From JASHUC01 sp035606175 (GTDB lineage Bacteria; Pseudomonadota; Gammaproteobacteria; Steroidobacterales; Steroidobacteraceae), in the NCBI GenBank assembly GCA_035606175.1, contig DATNFW010000052.1:1-64000 (forward strand): DNA of 64,000 nucleotides, written 5' to 3'. A program made the translations under genes and the position numbers. Numbering within the stretch: position 1 is the first letter of the stretch; every line of letters starts with the position of its first letter. The notes under the pieces are model-generated. The model ran no database searches. It saw only the letters and a program-made list of their open reading frames with translations, and was not told where the DNA came from. Positions 26,563-35,259 of the stretch are shown one piece after another.

Positions 26563-27534
26563 ATGCCGGGTAAGACACGCACGCGCCGGGAACCGGCGCA
26601 GGATGCCGCGATCGCGCGCAGGCTCCCGCTCGGGAGTCTGCGCGTGTTCGTCATGGTCGCGGAGTGCCGCAGCTTCACGCTCGCTGCGGATGCGCTCGGG
26701 GTGTCCGTCAGCGCCGCGAGCATGCAGGTGCGCTCGCTCGAGGAGTATCTCGGCCTGCCGCTTTTGCGGCGCAGCGGCCGCATCGTCGAGCCGACGGCCG
26801 AGGGGGCACAGCTCCTGCCGCGAATTCGCGAGGGGCTGGCAGCGCTGCAATTCGCGATCGACGACGCGCGGGCCGCTCGCGGCGTCGGAACACTGCACAT
26901 CAGCGCTCTGCCTTCGTTCGTCGTCCAGTGGCTGTCGCCGCGATTGCAGGATTTCGAGAAGCGCCATCCGCAGATCCAGCTGCGAGTCGAAGCCTCGCAC
27001 GTAGCCGTCGATTTCGCCGCGACGGGCATTCACGCCGCCGTGCGCTTCGGTGCCGGAGACTGGCCAGGGATATATACCGAGAAGCTCCTCGATGAGTGGC
27101 TGGTGCCGGTGTGTCGCCCGGATCTGCTCGAGAAGCTCGGGCCGGTCGAGACCCATGCGGACCTGCCGCGATACCGGCTCCTGCACAGCACGACCGAGCC
27201 CTGGACGATCTGGCTCTCGGGCCTGCCGAATGCGCGCTGGCCGGATACGGGACTGGGGTTCGATGACTCCGCCGCGATCGTGCGACTCGCCGCAGCCGGC
27301 GCGGGCCTCGCCCTGGCGCGCTGGAGCCTGATCTCCGAGGAGGTGCGCAGCGGCACACTCGCAATCGCGAGCCGGCGCATCACCCCCTTCGGGCGTCGAT
27401 ACTATTTCGTCTGCTCGCCGAAAGCGCGCGGATTGAAAAAGCTGGAGGCGTTTCGCACCTGGCTGTTCGAGCAGGCCGCGCAATTCGCCGCCCCACCCGC
27501 CCTCGATGAGCGCAAGCGGGGCTCGCGGAGCTGA
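26563..27534 (+). CDS. LysR-family transcriptional regulator (GcvA-like)
   Basis: 323 residues. Helix-turn-helix at about 23-80 (LGSLRVFVMVAECRSFTLAADALGVSVSAASMQVRSLEEYLG), followed by the substrate-binding domain with LHISALPSFVVQWLSPRLQDFEKRHPQIQL and the late RRYYFVCSPKA, typical of the GcvA/AmpR branch. An extra basic leader of about 20 residues precedes the DNA-binding domain. It has GGGGAG before ATG 26563. Effector and targets are unknown; the adjacent UrcA gene and the downstream xylosidase are candidates. Confidence 0.9.
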   Translation: MPGKTRTRREPAQDAAIARRLPLGSLRVFVMVAECRSFTLAADALGVSVSAASMQVRSLEEYLGLPLLRRSGRIVEPTAEGAQLLPRIREGLAALQFAIDDARAARGVGTLHISALPSFVVQWLSPRLQDFEKRHPQIQLRVEASHVAVDFAATGIHAAVRFGAGDWPGIYTEKLLDEWLVPVCRPDLLEKLGPVETHADLPRYRLLHSTTEPWTIWLSGLPNARWPDTGLGFDDSAAIVRLAAAGAGLALARWSLISEEVRSGTLAIASRRITPFGRRYYFVCSPKARGLKKLEAFRTWLFEQAAQFAAPPALDERKRGSRS

Positions 27535-27588
27535 GCGCAGCGAGCATTGTTCCGGCCGCTGGGCAGGTCTATCCTTCCGCGAGCGCCA

Positions 27589-27604
27589 ATGGTAGCGCTC
27601 CCAT
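27589..27604. promoter_or_regulatory. LacI-family type operator before the GH3 gene
   Basis: ATGGTAGCGCTCCCAT is an inverted repeat with only one mismatched pair, centred on AGCGCT. It lies 19 bases upstream of the xylosidase ATG. Operators of the form TGGNAGCGCTNCCA are bound by LacI-family regulators of sugar polymer use, such as CebR. No LacI gene is visible in this window, so the repressor would be encoded elsewhere. Confidence 0.55.
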
Positions 27605-27623
27605 CGGCCGGAGACCTCGATCC

Positions 27624-29924
27624 ATGAGAACGAATGCAGCCTCGGCCCTCGGCATGCTGATCGGACTTGCGCTCGCAGCGGGCGCCTCGGCGGCGCAGAG
27701 CCCGACGGCGGCGACTCCGCAGCCGGCGCTCTCATCCGCCCTCGCGACCTTCCGCAATCCCGCCCTCGATGCGCCCGTGCGCGCCGATGCGTTGATCTCC
27801 CAAATGACGCTCGAGGAGAAGGCCGCGCAGCTTGGCCATGACGCTCCGGCGATTCCGCGCCTCGGGCTTCCCGCCTACAACTGGTGGAGCGAGGGGCTGC
27901 ACGGCGTGGCCCGCGCCGGAATCGCGACCGTATTCCCTCAAGCGATCGGCATGGCGGCGACGTGGGACGTGCCGCAGATGCATCGCACTGCCACGATCAT
28001 CGGCACTGAGTTTCGCGCCAAATACGCCGCGGCCGTCCACCCCGACGGCAGCTCCGAGTTGTATCGGGGTCTTACCGTGTGGTCGCCGAACATCAACATC
28101 TTTCGGGACCCGCGCTGGGGACGCGGTCAGGAAACCTATGGCGAGGATCCCTACCTCACCTCGAGGCTCGCAGTCGCATTCGTCACCGGACTGCAGGGCG
28201 ATGATGCGAAGTACTTGCAGACGATCGCGACCTCGAAGCATTTCGCGGTGCACAGCGGACCGGAAACGACCCGCCACGAGGCGGACGTCTTCGTCTCGCG
28301 TCACGATCTCGAAGACACCTACTTGCCGGCTTTCCGCGCGACGGTGATCGAGGGCAAGGTGCACTCGGTGATGTGCGCCTACAACGCGACCGACGGCGAG
28401 CCGGCTTGCGCAAACACGATGCTGCTGCAGCAGCACCTGCGCAAGGACTGGGGCTTCGAAGGCTACGTGGTGTCGGATTGCGGCGCGGCCGCGGACATCT
28501 ATCTGCCCCCGGGCGAGGGCCATCATTACGCGCCGAATCCCGCGATGGCCGTCAGCGATGCATTCAAGGCCGGCATGGATCTCATCTGCGGGGACTACCG
28601 CCACAATTGGAACACGGAGAAGGACGCGATCGTTGCGGCCGTGCGCGAGCGCCTGCTGCCCGAAGCGGTCATCGATCGCGCGCTGCGGCGTCTCATCACC
28701 GCACGCATCGAGCTCGGCTTGTTCGACCCGCCCGCCGAGAACCCGTACGCAAAGATCCCACCGTCGCAAAACGACACGCCGGCTCATCGCGAGGCGGCGT
28801 TGCGCGTCGCCGAGGAGTCGCTCGTTTTGCTCAAGGACGTGAGGGGCCTGCTGCCCCTCGAACGCTCACCGGCGCGCATTGCGGTCATAGGCCCGAATGC
28901 CGACAGCCTGGATGCGCTCGAGGGCAACTACAATGGAACGCCCTCGCATCCGGTGACCGTTCTCGCCGGCATCCGTCAGCGCTTCCCTCAGGCGCAAGTG
29001 ACGTATGTCGAAGGCACGGGCCTCATTGGACCCGTCGCGCCGGCCTCCCCCGCCTCCTCGCCCGAGCGCGCCGTCGAGGCTGCTCGAGCTGCCGATCTCG
29101 TGATCTTCGTCGGAGGCCTGTCACCGCGCATCGAAGGCGAGGAGATGAAGATCCACGCCGAGGGCTTCTCCGGCGGCGACCGCACGCTCATTGAGCTCCC
29201 GGCGCCGCAGCGGCAGCTCCTCGAGCAACTGCAGCGTGTCGGCAAGCCGCTCGTGCTCGTGCTTCTCAACGGCAGCGCGCTCGGCATCAACTGGGCCGAT
29301 GCGCACGTGCCTGCAATCATCGAGGCGTGGTATCCGGGCGAGGCAGGCGGCTCTGCGGTGGCGGCGCTCATCGCCGGCGATTTCAGTCCCGCAGGCCGGC
29401 TACCCGTGACCTTTTACCGGTCGGTCAAACAGCTGCCGCCCTTCTCCGACTACTCGATGGCGAACCGAACCTATCGTTACTTCAAGGGCCAGCCGCTCTA
29501 TCCATTTGGATATGGGCTGAGTTACACCCGGTTCACATATGGCAATCCGCGCGTGACCCCGACGAGCATTGGGCCTGACGGCGAGGTGAAGCTGTCCGTC
29601 GAGGTGACGAACAGCGGGGCTCGGGACGGCGATGAGGTCGTGCAGCTTTATCTCGCGCATCGCGGCGTCCCGGGAGCGCCAATCCGCTCGCTCGCGGCGT
29701 TCCAGCGCATCCACCTCGCGAAGGGCGAGAAGCGGGTCGTCGAATTCACGCTCCGGGGCCGAGCGCTCGGCATCGTCGATCCCGCGGGCAAACATCGCAT
29801 CGCCCCGGGGGCCGTCGAAGCATGGGTCGGCGGGGGTCAGCCCGTCGCCCGACCCGGTCTCGAGCGCGCTGCGGGCGTGCAGATGAAGTTCTCGATCAGC
29901 GAAGGCATGATCCTGCCCGATTGA
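27624..29924 (+). CDS. Glycoside hydrolase family 3, probable exported beta-xylosidase
   Basis: 766 residues: signal peptide (to about residue 24, AGASAAQ), GH3 TIM barrel with SEGLHGVAR, ATSKHFAVHSGPE and SVMCAYNATDGEPACA, nucleophile D285 in YVVSDCGAA, the C-terminal GH3 sandwich, and a fibronectin III-like domain (LSVEVTNSGARDGDEVVQLYL). The SEGLHG and CAYN features match the beta-xylosidase/arabinofuranosidase branch. It should release xylose from xylo-oligosaccharides in the periplasm or outside. A LacI-type operator lies just upstream. No xylose catabolic genes or sugar transporter adjoin it. Confidence 0.92.
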   Translation: MRTNAASALGMLIGLALAAGASAAQSPTAATPQPALSSALATFRNPALDAPVRADALISQMTLEEKAAQLGHDAPAIPRLGLPAYNWWSEGLHGVARAGIATVFPQAIGMAATWDVPQMHRTATIIGTEFRAKYAAAVHPDGSSELYRGLTVWSPNINIFRDPRWGRGQETYGEDPYLTSRLAVAFVTGLQGDDAKYLQTIATSKHFAVHSGPETTRHEADVFVSRHDLEDTYLPAFRATVIEGKVHSVMCAYNATDGEPACANTMLLQQHLRKDWGFEGYVVSDCGAAADIYLPPGEGHHYAPNPAMAVSDAFKAGMDLICGDYRHNWNTEKDAIVAAVRERLLPEAVIDRALRRLITARIELGLFDPPAENPYAKIPPSQNDTPAHREAALRVAEESLVLLKDVRGLLPLERSPARIAVIGPNADSLDALEGNYNGTPSHPVTVLAGIRQRFPQAQVTYVEGTGLIGPVAPASPASSPERAVEAARAADLVIFVGGLSPRIEGEEMKIHAEGFSGGDRTLIELPAPQRQLLEQLQRVGKPLVLVLLNGSALGINWADAHVPAIIEAWYPGEAGGSAVAALIAGDFSPAGRLPVTFYRSVKQLPPFSDYSMANRTYRYFKGQPLYPFGYGLSYTRFTYGNPRVTPTSIGPDGEVKLSVEVTNSGARDGDEVVQLYLAHRGVPGAPIRSLAAFQRIHLAKGEKRVVEFTLRGRALGIVDPAGKHRIAPGAVEAWVGGGQPVARPGLERAAGVQMKFSISEGMILPD

Positions 29925-29978
29925 GAAGGCTCTCGGCGGGTGAAATTCTCAATCACCCCAGGCATGATGCGGCGAGAT
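29884..29978 (+). repeat. Imperfect direct repeat at the 3' end of the GH3 gene
   Basis: 29884-29921 and 29941-29978 share 29 of 38 bases at an offset of 57, an exact multiple of three. The first copy encodes the last residues KFSISEGMILPD of the xylosidase; the second would read KFSITPGMMR beyond the stop. It looks like a decayed duplication of the gene end, or a relic of a longer C-terminus. Confidence 0.5.
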
Positions 29979-30019
29979 CGAGACGAAGGCAGCCTGCCGG
30001 CCGATGAGGGGGGATGATG

Positions 30020-31063
30020 ATGAGCTCGAGACCGCAGCGGCTCCCGGCCGCTCTCGCCGCGATCGTGATCATGTTTGCGCTCGCCATCCCGAGCGCCGCG
30101 GTCCGCGCGGCCGGCGGCTGCGATCGGGCCTGTCTCGAGAGCTACGTCGATCGATATCTCGATGCCCTGGTCGCCCATCAGCCGAGTCTCGTACCACTCG
30201 CCCCCGACGTGCGATTCACCGAGGATGGACAGCAGCTCGTCATCGGCGACGGACTCTGGCGCACCATGCGCGCCAAGGGCCGTTATCGATTGTTCGTGAC
30301 CGATGTCCCCGCAGGACAGGTCGCCTTCTTCGGCGCGATCGAGGAGCAGAATCGCGATCCCAACCTCGGCTCACCGGCGATCATTGCGCTGCGGCTCAAG
30401 GTGCGGAATCTGCAGATCGCGGAGATCGAGCAAATCGTGGTTCGGGATGAAGCCGCAGGCAAGCGCGTCGACAACATGACGGTCAATCCCGTGTACCTGC
30501 AAGCCATACCGGTTTCCAAGCGAATGTCGCGCGCCGCGCTGATCGCAACGGCGGACAAGTATTTCACCGGTATGCAGCAGAACGACGGCAAGGGCGATTA
30601 TCCGTTCGCCAACGACTGCAATCGGATCGAGAACGGCTCCCAGGCGACGAATGTGCCGACGCCGCCCGGACAGAAACGTCCGGATCCGAAGACTTCCCTC
30701 TCGTACTCCGGGCAATGGAGCTGCATGGAGCAGTTCAAGTCCGGGCTGCTGCACTTCGTCACCCGGATCAGGGACCGGCGCTACGTCGCGGTGGACGAGG
30801 AACGCGGGATCGTGTTCGCGTTCGGGTTCTTCGATCACTCGGGCGGCACGACCCGCACGTTCCGGGTCCCGGACGGTCGCATCGTGACCGCCGGTCCCAC
30901 GCAGCCCTGGACCTGGGAGATCGCCGAGCTATTCAAAGTGTCAGGCGGCAAGATTCACAAGATCGAGGCGGTCCTGCACCGCGTGCCTTACCGGATGAAC
31001 TCCGGGTGGAGCACCTGGGAGGAGAGCATGTCCGACCATGCCCGCGACGTGACGATGCAGTGA
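30020..31063 (+). CDS. Secreted protein of unknown function
   Basis: About 347 residues with a signal peptide (hydrophobic IVIMFALAIPSAAVRA). The mature part begins CDRACLESYVDRYLDALVAH and has a SnoaL/NTF2-like flavour, with LAPDVRFTEDGQQLVIGDGLWRT near the start and WEIAELFKVSGGKIHKIEAVLH near the end, features seen in secreted polyketide-cyclase-like proteins. A middle segment contains paired cysteines (NDCNRIENG, WSCMEQF). Three ATGs in a row (30014, 30017, 30020) follow GAGGGGGG; the third has the best spacing. I cannot name a reaction. Confidence 0.7.
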   Translation: MSSRPQRLPAALAAIVIMFALAIPSAAVRAAGGCDRACLESYVDRYLDALVAHQPSLVPLAPDVRFTEDGQQLVIGDGLWRTMRAKGRYRLFVTDVPAGQVAFFGAIEEQNRDPNLGSPAIIALRLKVRNLQIAEIEQIVVRDEAAGKRVDNMTVNPVYLQAIPVSKRMSRAALIATADKYFTGMQQNDGKGDYPFANDCNRIENGSQATNVPTPPGQKRPDPKTSLSYSGQWSCMEQFKSGLLHFVTRIRDRRYVAVDEERGIVFAFGFFDHSGGTTRTFRVPDGRIVTAGPTQPWTWEIAELFKVSGGKIHKIEAVLHRVPYRMNSGWSTWEESMSDHARDVTMQ

Positions 31064-31122
31064 GGCAGGAGGCAGGCTCCGCTCGCCCGCCCGCCCGCCC
31101 GCTCAGCTCGCCTCACCTGTTC

Positions 31123-32622
31123 TCAGCTCGCCTTGCTCGGCGGCACGTTTGCGTTCAGGCGAAAGAGATTGGTCGGGTCGTATTTGTCCTTGAGTTTCAC
31201 GAGCCGCGGATAGTTGCCGCCGTAAGTCGCGCGGACCCGCCGGTGCGGATCGTCGCCCGCCATCGTGTTGACGTAGAACCCGTCCGTGAACCGCTCGAGC
31301 TTGCGCCAGGCCGCGTGTGCCCACTCGATCGCGGCATCGCGCGCCTTCTGATCGTGTGGGTCGTCCCAGTCCGAATCCACCAGCAATGAGCGCGCGGCAT
31401 CGCGATGCCAGATGGCAGTAGCATCCGGCTTCACGCGAGCAACGGCGCCACCATGCTGCCAGTAGACGAGGTCGCCAATGGCGTTCGGCTCGTCCATGAT
31501 GGCAAGGGATGCATCGATCAGGCCGGGCTCGATGCCGCGGAGAAATCCGGAGCGCTCGTAGTAGCCCCGTCCCGGGCGGCTGCCGGCATCGCCGCTCGAT
31601 TGCAGCGCGACGTACGTCGCAGGTGCGAGGGCATCCTGGAGGGGCTTGCGATGGCGCCGCAATGGCTCGAGCACCTTCTCGGCCTTCTGCAGGGGGCCGC
31701 TGTAGCAGATGTCGCAGATCATGACGCGACCCACCTTCGGCACCACCGCGAGCGCCCCGTCGATATAGAGCTCATCGGGTGCGTCGGCGACGAAGCCCGC
31801 GAAGAATCTGAGAACTTCGGGGGTATCCGCGGGCGAAAACATCAATCGCCCGCCGAACATCATGGGAGCGACGGGGTGCAGCCGATACTCGAAGGAGGTG
31901 ACGACGCCGAAGTTGCCGCCGCCGCCCCGCAGTCCCCACAGAAGATCGGGATTCTCGGACTCGCTCGCCCGGACGAAACGGCCATCGGCCGTGATCACAT
32001 CGGCACCCACCAGATTGTCGCAAGCCAGTCCGAATCGCCGCGTGAGTCGGCCGTAGCCGCCGCCGAGGGTAAGACCTGCCGCACCGGTGTCGGACACCGT
32101 TCCGGCAGGCGTCACCAGGCCGAACGATTGCGCCTCGCGGTCGAACTCACCCAGCAAGACTCCGGGCTCAACGCGCGCAAGCAGGGCGATCGGATCGACA
32201 TGAACGCTCCTCATCGGCGAGAGATCGATCACCAGGCCGCCATCGCAGACCGACTGGCCGGAGAGACTATGGCCGCCGCCGCGCACGGCGACCCGCAACT
32301 GGTGCGCGCGGGCGAACGTCACGGCTTTCGCCACATCGGCCGTGCCGGCGCAGCGGGCGATGAGAGCCGGGTGCCGATCGAAGGCGCCGTTCCACAGCTT
32401 CCGCGCCTGGTCATAGCCGGGATCGCCGGGGCGGATGAGCCGACCCCGCAGGCTGGCCTTGAGGTCCGCTACGTCGGAGGCAGTGAGGCTTCCCGACTTG
32501 CCATCGCCTCGAACGATCGGGATCTCGGTAGACGATGAACCGTCAGCGAGAGCCTGGCGAATCGACAATGTACCCGCGGAAGCCAGCGCGAGCGCCGAAG
32601 TGCAAAAGGTTCTTCGTTTCAT
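31123..32622 (-). CDS. FAD-linked oxidase, berberine-bridge type, exported
   Basis: 499 residues. The N-terminus MKRRTFCTSALALASAG is a probable twin-arginine signal. The FAD domain follows with VRGGGHSLSGQSVCDGGLVIDL, whose histidine is the usual covalent FAD anchor, and TLGGGYGRLTRRFGLACDNL. The second anchoring cysteine of bicovalent BBE enzymes is not where expected (AGTVSDTG), so FAD is probably held by one bond. The BBE tail YGGNYPRLVKLKDKYDPTNLFRLNANV is complete. Such enzymes oxidise sugars, alcohols or phenolics with oxygen. ATG 32622 was chosen for the signal peptide. Confidence 0.9.
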   Translation of the reverse strand: MKRRTFCTSALALASAGTLSIRQALADGSSSTEIPIVRGDGKSGSLTASDVADLKASLRGRLIRPGDPGYDQARKLWNGAFDRHPALIARCAGTADVAKAVTFARAHQLRVAVRGGGHSLSGQSVCDGGLVIDLSPMRSVHVDPIALLARVEPGVLLGEFDREAQSFGLVTPAGTVSDTGAAGLTLGGGYGRLTRRFGLACDNLVGADVITADGRFVRASESENPDLLWGLRGGGGNFGVVTSFEYRLHPVAPMMFGGRLMFSPADTPEVLRFFAGFVADAPDELYIDGALAVVPKVGRVMICDICYSGPLQKAEKVLEPLRRHRKPLQDALAPATYVALQSSGDAGSRPGRGYYERSGFLRGIEPGLIDASLAIMDEPNAIGDLVYWQHGGAVARVKPDATAIWHRDAARSLLVDSDWDDPHDQKARDAAIEWAHAAWRKLERFTDGFYVNTMAGDDPHRRVRATYGGNYPRLVKLKDKYDPTNLFRLNANVPPSKAS

Positions 32623-32756
32623 TTGAGGACCCCTGCCAGAGCGCGCGAGTCTATACCAATCCCTCGGGCGAAGCTCTGATGCGCTGCATGCGGGCTGCGA
32701 GCGCCGCGAATGCGGCACCCTTGCTTTCCCGCGATGATCGCTGCTCAAATGCGGCG

Positions 32757-33644
32757 ATGAGAGATATCGCTCTGGGTCGCCTCAACGTCTCCCGCGTCTA
32801 CGAAGGGGACGCGGTAATTCCGCTCGCCGTCGCGCTGCCGAGCGTTACGGAAGAGGATCTGCGACGGTTGAAGAGCTGGTACTGGGACCCGGATCTCGCG
32901 GACGCCCCGAGTAGCGCCGGCATGCGCATCAGCGTCCACAGCTATGTCCTGCGCGTCGATGGATGCAACATGCTGGTCGACACGTGCTGCGGGAACGACA
33001 AGCAGAGAAGCCTCACCTCTGTGAGCCAGCTCAAGACCTCGTACCTGGAGAACCTCCAGCGCTCCGGTCTGCGGCCGGAAGATATCCATCTCGTGATGTG
33101 CACTCACCTGCATTTCGACCACGTCGGGTGGAACACCCGCCTGCAGAACGGCAGGTGGGTGCCGACGTTTCCCAACGCGCGCTATCTCTTCGGCAAGCGA
33201 GACATCGAATTCTTCAGCGCGCAGCGTCACGAAGCGACGCACCGCGAGGCTTTCGAGGACAGCGTCGCCCCCATCCTCGATGCCGGTAGGGCCGATATCG
33301 TGGATGTCGGCGCGCGCGTTCACCGGGAGATCGGCGACGGCGTTTGGCTCGAGGACGCGAGCGGCCACTCGCCGGGCAATCTCTGCGTGATAGCCGAATG
33401 CGGCGCAGAACGTGCCGTCTTCTCCGGCGACTGTTTCCACCACCCGGTGCAGCTCGTGCGGCCGGATGCGGCGTTCTTCGCCGACGAGGACCCGAGCAAG
33501 GCGAGCGCCACGCGCCACCGTCTGCTCGATCGATACGCCGACTCAGGTGCCGTATTCTTCCCGGCGCACTTCACGGGCACATCCGCCGGATGCGTCGAGC
33601 GTCAGCCGCAGGGCGATCTCAGATATCGGTTCCTGCAGAGCTGA
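32757..33644 (+). CDS. MBL-fold metallo-hydrolase
   Basis: 295 residues with the metallo-beta-lactamase zinc motif THLHFDHVGW, the later ligands in GHSPGNL and FSGDCFHHPVQL, and a final FFPAHFTG. It resembles AHL-lactonase and paraoxonase-like bacterial MBL proteins (YcbO/AiiA class), which open lactones or esters; the substrate is not readable. ATG 32757 is chosen because the protein then starts MRDIALGRLNVSRVYEGD; the frame continues upstream across the divergent oxidase start and that part looks non-coding. The gene is divergent from the FAD oxidase. Confidence 0.85.
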   Translation: MRDIALGRLNVSRVYEGDAVIPLAVALPSVTEEDLRRLKSWYWDPDLADAPSSAGMRISVHSYVLRVDGCNMLVDTCCGNDKQRSLTSVSQLKTSYLENLQRSGLRPEDIHLVMCTHLHFDHVGWNTRLQNGRWVPTFPNARYLFGKRDIEFFSAQRHEATHREAFEDSVAPILDAGRADIVDVGARVHREIGDGVWLEDASGHSPGNLCVIAECGAERAVFSGDCFHHPVQLVRPDAAFFADEDPSKASATRHRLLDRYADSGAVFFPAHFTGTSAGCVERQPQGDLRYRFLQS

Positions 33645-33738
33645 TTCGGGCGGACGCCGAGCATGCGTGGGACCTTCGGCCGCCGAGGCACTGTTCTCCC
33701 CGGCGCCGAAAGTCCGCGCATTCTCCGGACGGGTAGCG

Positions 33739-34251
33739 CTACTTCGCGGGACAGTTCTGCGGGCGCTTACGGGTATCCGTATCCCAGTGCTCGTCGGCCT
33801 TGCCGTCGACGAAACGCCACATGTCGAACCAAGTCGTCATATAGCACTTGTTGGTCTTCGGGTCCTTGTAATTGCGAGGCGTGGCCACGACGACGAAATC
33901 GCCCTGGGCGAGTACCGAGACGACCTTGGTGCGCATCTTCTCTTGGATCGGCTTGGGTTTGACTTTGAGGACCTTGGTGAAGAAGTAGACGACACCGGCC
34001 AGACCCGAGGCCGCATTGGGGTTGTGCTGGATGTAGCGGTCCGTCAGATATTGCCCGGCCAGGTCCCAGTGGTTTGCCTCGAGGAGGTCCGTGTAGATGT
34101 GATGAGTCGCTTGCAGATTCCTGTTGATCGTCGGATCGGAACTGTGGAATAGCGCATCCGGATCGGCGACGCCGACCACCGGCTCCTGGGCGCGCAGCTG
34201 CGCGCAACCGAGAGCGAGTACTGCCATCGACAAAAGAACAGCGCATCTCAT
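33739..34251 (-). CDS. SnoaL-like / NTF2-fold secreted protein
   Basis: 170 residues. Signal peptide with a possible lipobox (LALGCAQ), then a SnoaL-like fold: TDRYIQHNPNAASG, FVVVATPRNYKDPKTNK and YMTTWFDMWRFVDGKADEHWDT. It is a paralogue of the protein at 57242-57757 and shares the same motifs. These are predicted small-molecule-binding or cyclase-like proteins without known activity. ATG 34251 has AGGGGG upstream. It lies alone between convergent MBL and divergent SDR genes. Confidence 0.8.
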   Translation of the reverse strand: MRCAVLLSMAVLALGCAQLRAQEPVVGVADPDALFHSSDPTINRNLQATHHIYTDLLEANHWDLAGQYLTDRYIQHNPNAASGLAGVVYFFTKVLKVKPKPIQEKMRTKVVSVLAQGDFVVVATPRNYKDPKTNKCYMTTWFDMWRFVDGKADEHWDTDTRKRPQNCPAK

Positions 34252-34429
34252 TGAACATTCCCCCTGTGTGTTGCCCGAGCCGATATGTCGGGCTGCGGCC
34301 GCCTCAATGTGGTCTACGGGTGGACGGAGGTCAAGGCCGAGCTGAGCGGCACCCGACCGCCCTGTGGGAGGCCGTCCCGCTCATCACCGGGTGCGGGGGG
34401 CATCGCCTCGGCAGTAGTATGACGCACGT

Positions 34430-35236
34430 ATGGACCTGCACTTGAAGGGTCGAGCCGCGATCGTGACGGGTGCGAGCAAGGGCATCGGTAAAGCCATCGC
34501 GCGTGCGTTTGCCGAAGAAGGCGTGAATCTCGCATTGCTTGCCCGCACCGGCACGACGCTCGAGGCCGCCGCCGCGGAGATCCGCAAGGCGGCCGGGACC
34601 CGCGTGCTCGCCTTACCGACCGACATCCGCGACCCGGATGCGGTCACGCGCGCGGTCGAGCACGCGGCCGGCGAGCTCGGCCCCCTGCACATCCTCGTGA
34701 ACAACGCCGGCGGGCCGATCAAGCGGCCCGAGCGCCAGATCACCTGGCCCGACGCCGACTGGCGCGACGATATCGACACGAAGACGCTCGGCATGCTGCG
34801 CATCACCCGAGCCGTGATCCCTCACATGCCCACGGACGGCACGGGCCGCATCATCAACGTGAGCGGAATCGCGGGCACGAGCGTCCTTACGTCGGCGCTC
34901 ACGCACGGGCTGAACAACGCCGCGATGAATCACGTTACCTCTTATATGGCCGCCGATCTCGCCGCGGCGCGCATTACGGTGAACGCCGTGGTCCCCGGGC
35001 TCATCGCCACCGAATGGCGAGAAGGCTGGGCAGAGCGCAGCGCGCGGGAGAGGCAGCTCTCGAAGCAACAGTTCCTCGACCGGACTTGCCGGGACTGGGG
35101 CATCGTCTGCGGGCGCTGGGGAGCGATGCGTGAAGTCGCAGACGCCGTCTTGTTTCTTGCGTCCGACCGCGCGGCATACATCAATGGCGCAAAGCTCGCA
35201 GTCGACGGCGGTTACTCCGTCAATGTTCGCAGCTGA
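34430..35236 (+). CDS. SDR-family oxidoreductase with altered catalytic residues
   Basis: 268 residues of the short-chain dehydrogenase fold. The NAD(P) loop TGASKGIGKAIARAF is intact, NNAGG and the serine in VSGIAGTS are present, and FLASDRAAYINGAKLAVDGGYS closes the family pattern. At the active site, however, the YxxxK motif is replaced by HGLNNAAMNH, so the usual tyrosine and lysine are missing. Similar proteins exist but their reaction is not known to me; a binding or isomerase-like role is possible. The aldo/keto reductase gene starts 23 bases downstream and is probably co-transcribed. Confidence 0.87.
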   Translation: MDLHLKGRAAIVTGASKGIGKAIARAFAEEGVNLALLARTGTTLEAAAAEIRKAAGTRVLALPTDIRDPDAVTRAVEHAAGELGPLHILVNNAGGPIKRPERQITWPDADWRDDIDTKTLGMLRITRAVIPHMPTDGTGRIINVSGIAGTSVLTSALTHGLNNAAMNHVTSYMAADLAAARITVNAVVPGLIATEWREGWAERSARERQLSKQQFLDRTCRDWGIVCGRWGAMREVADAVLFLASDRAAYINGAKLAVDGGYSVNVRS

Positions 35237-35259
35237 GCGCGAGTTCAAAGGGCGAAACG

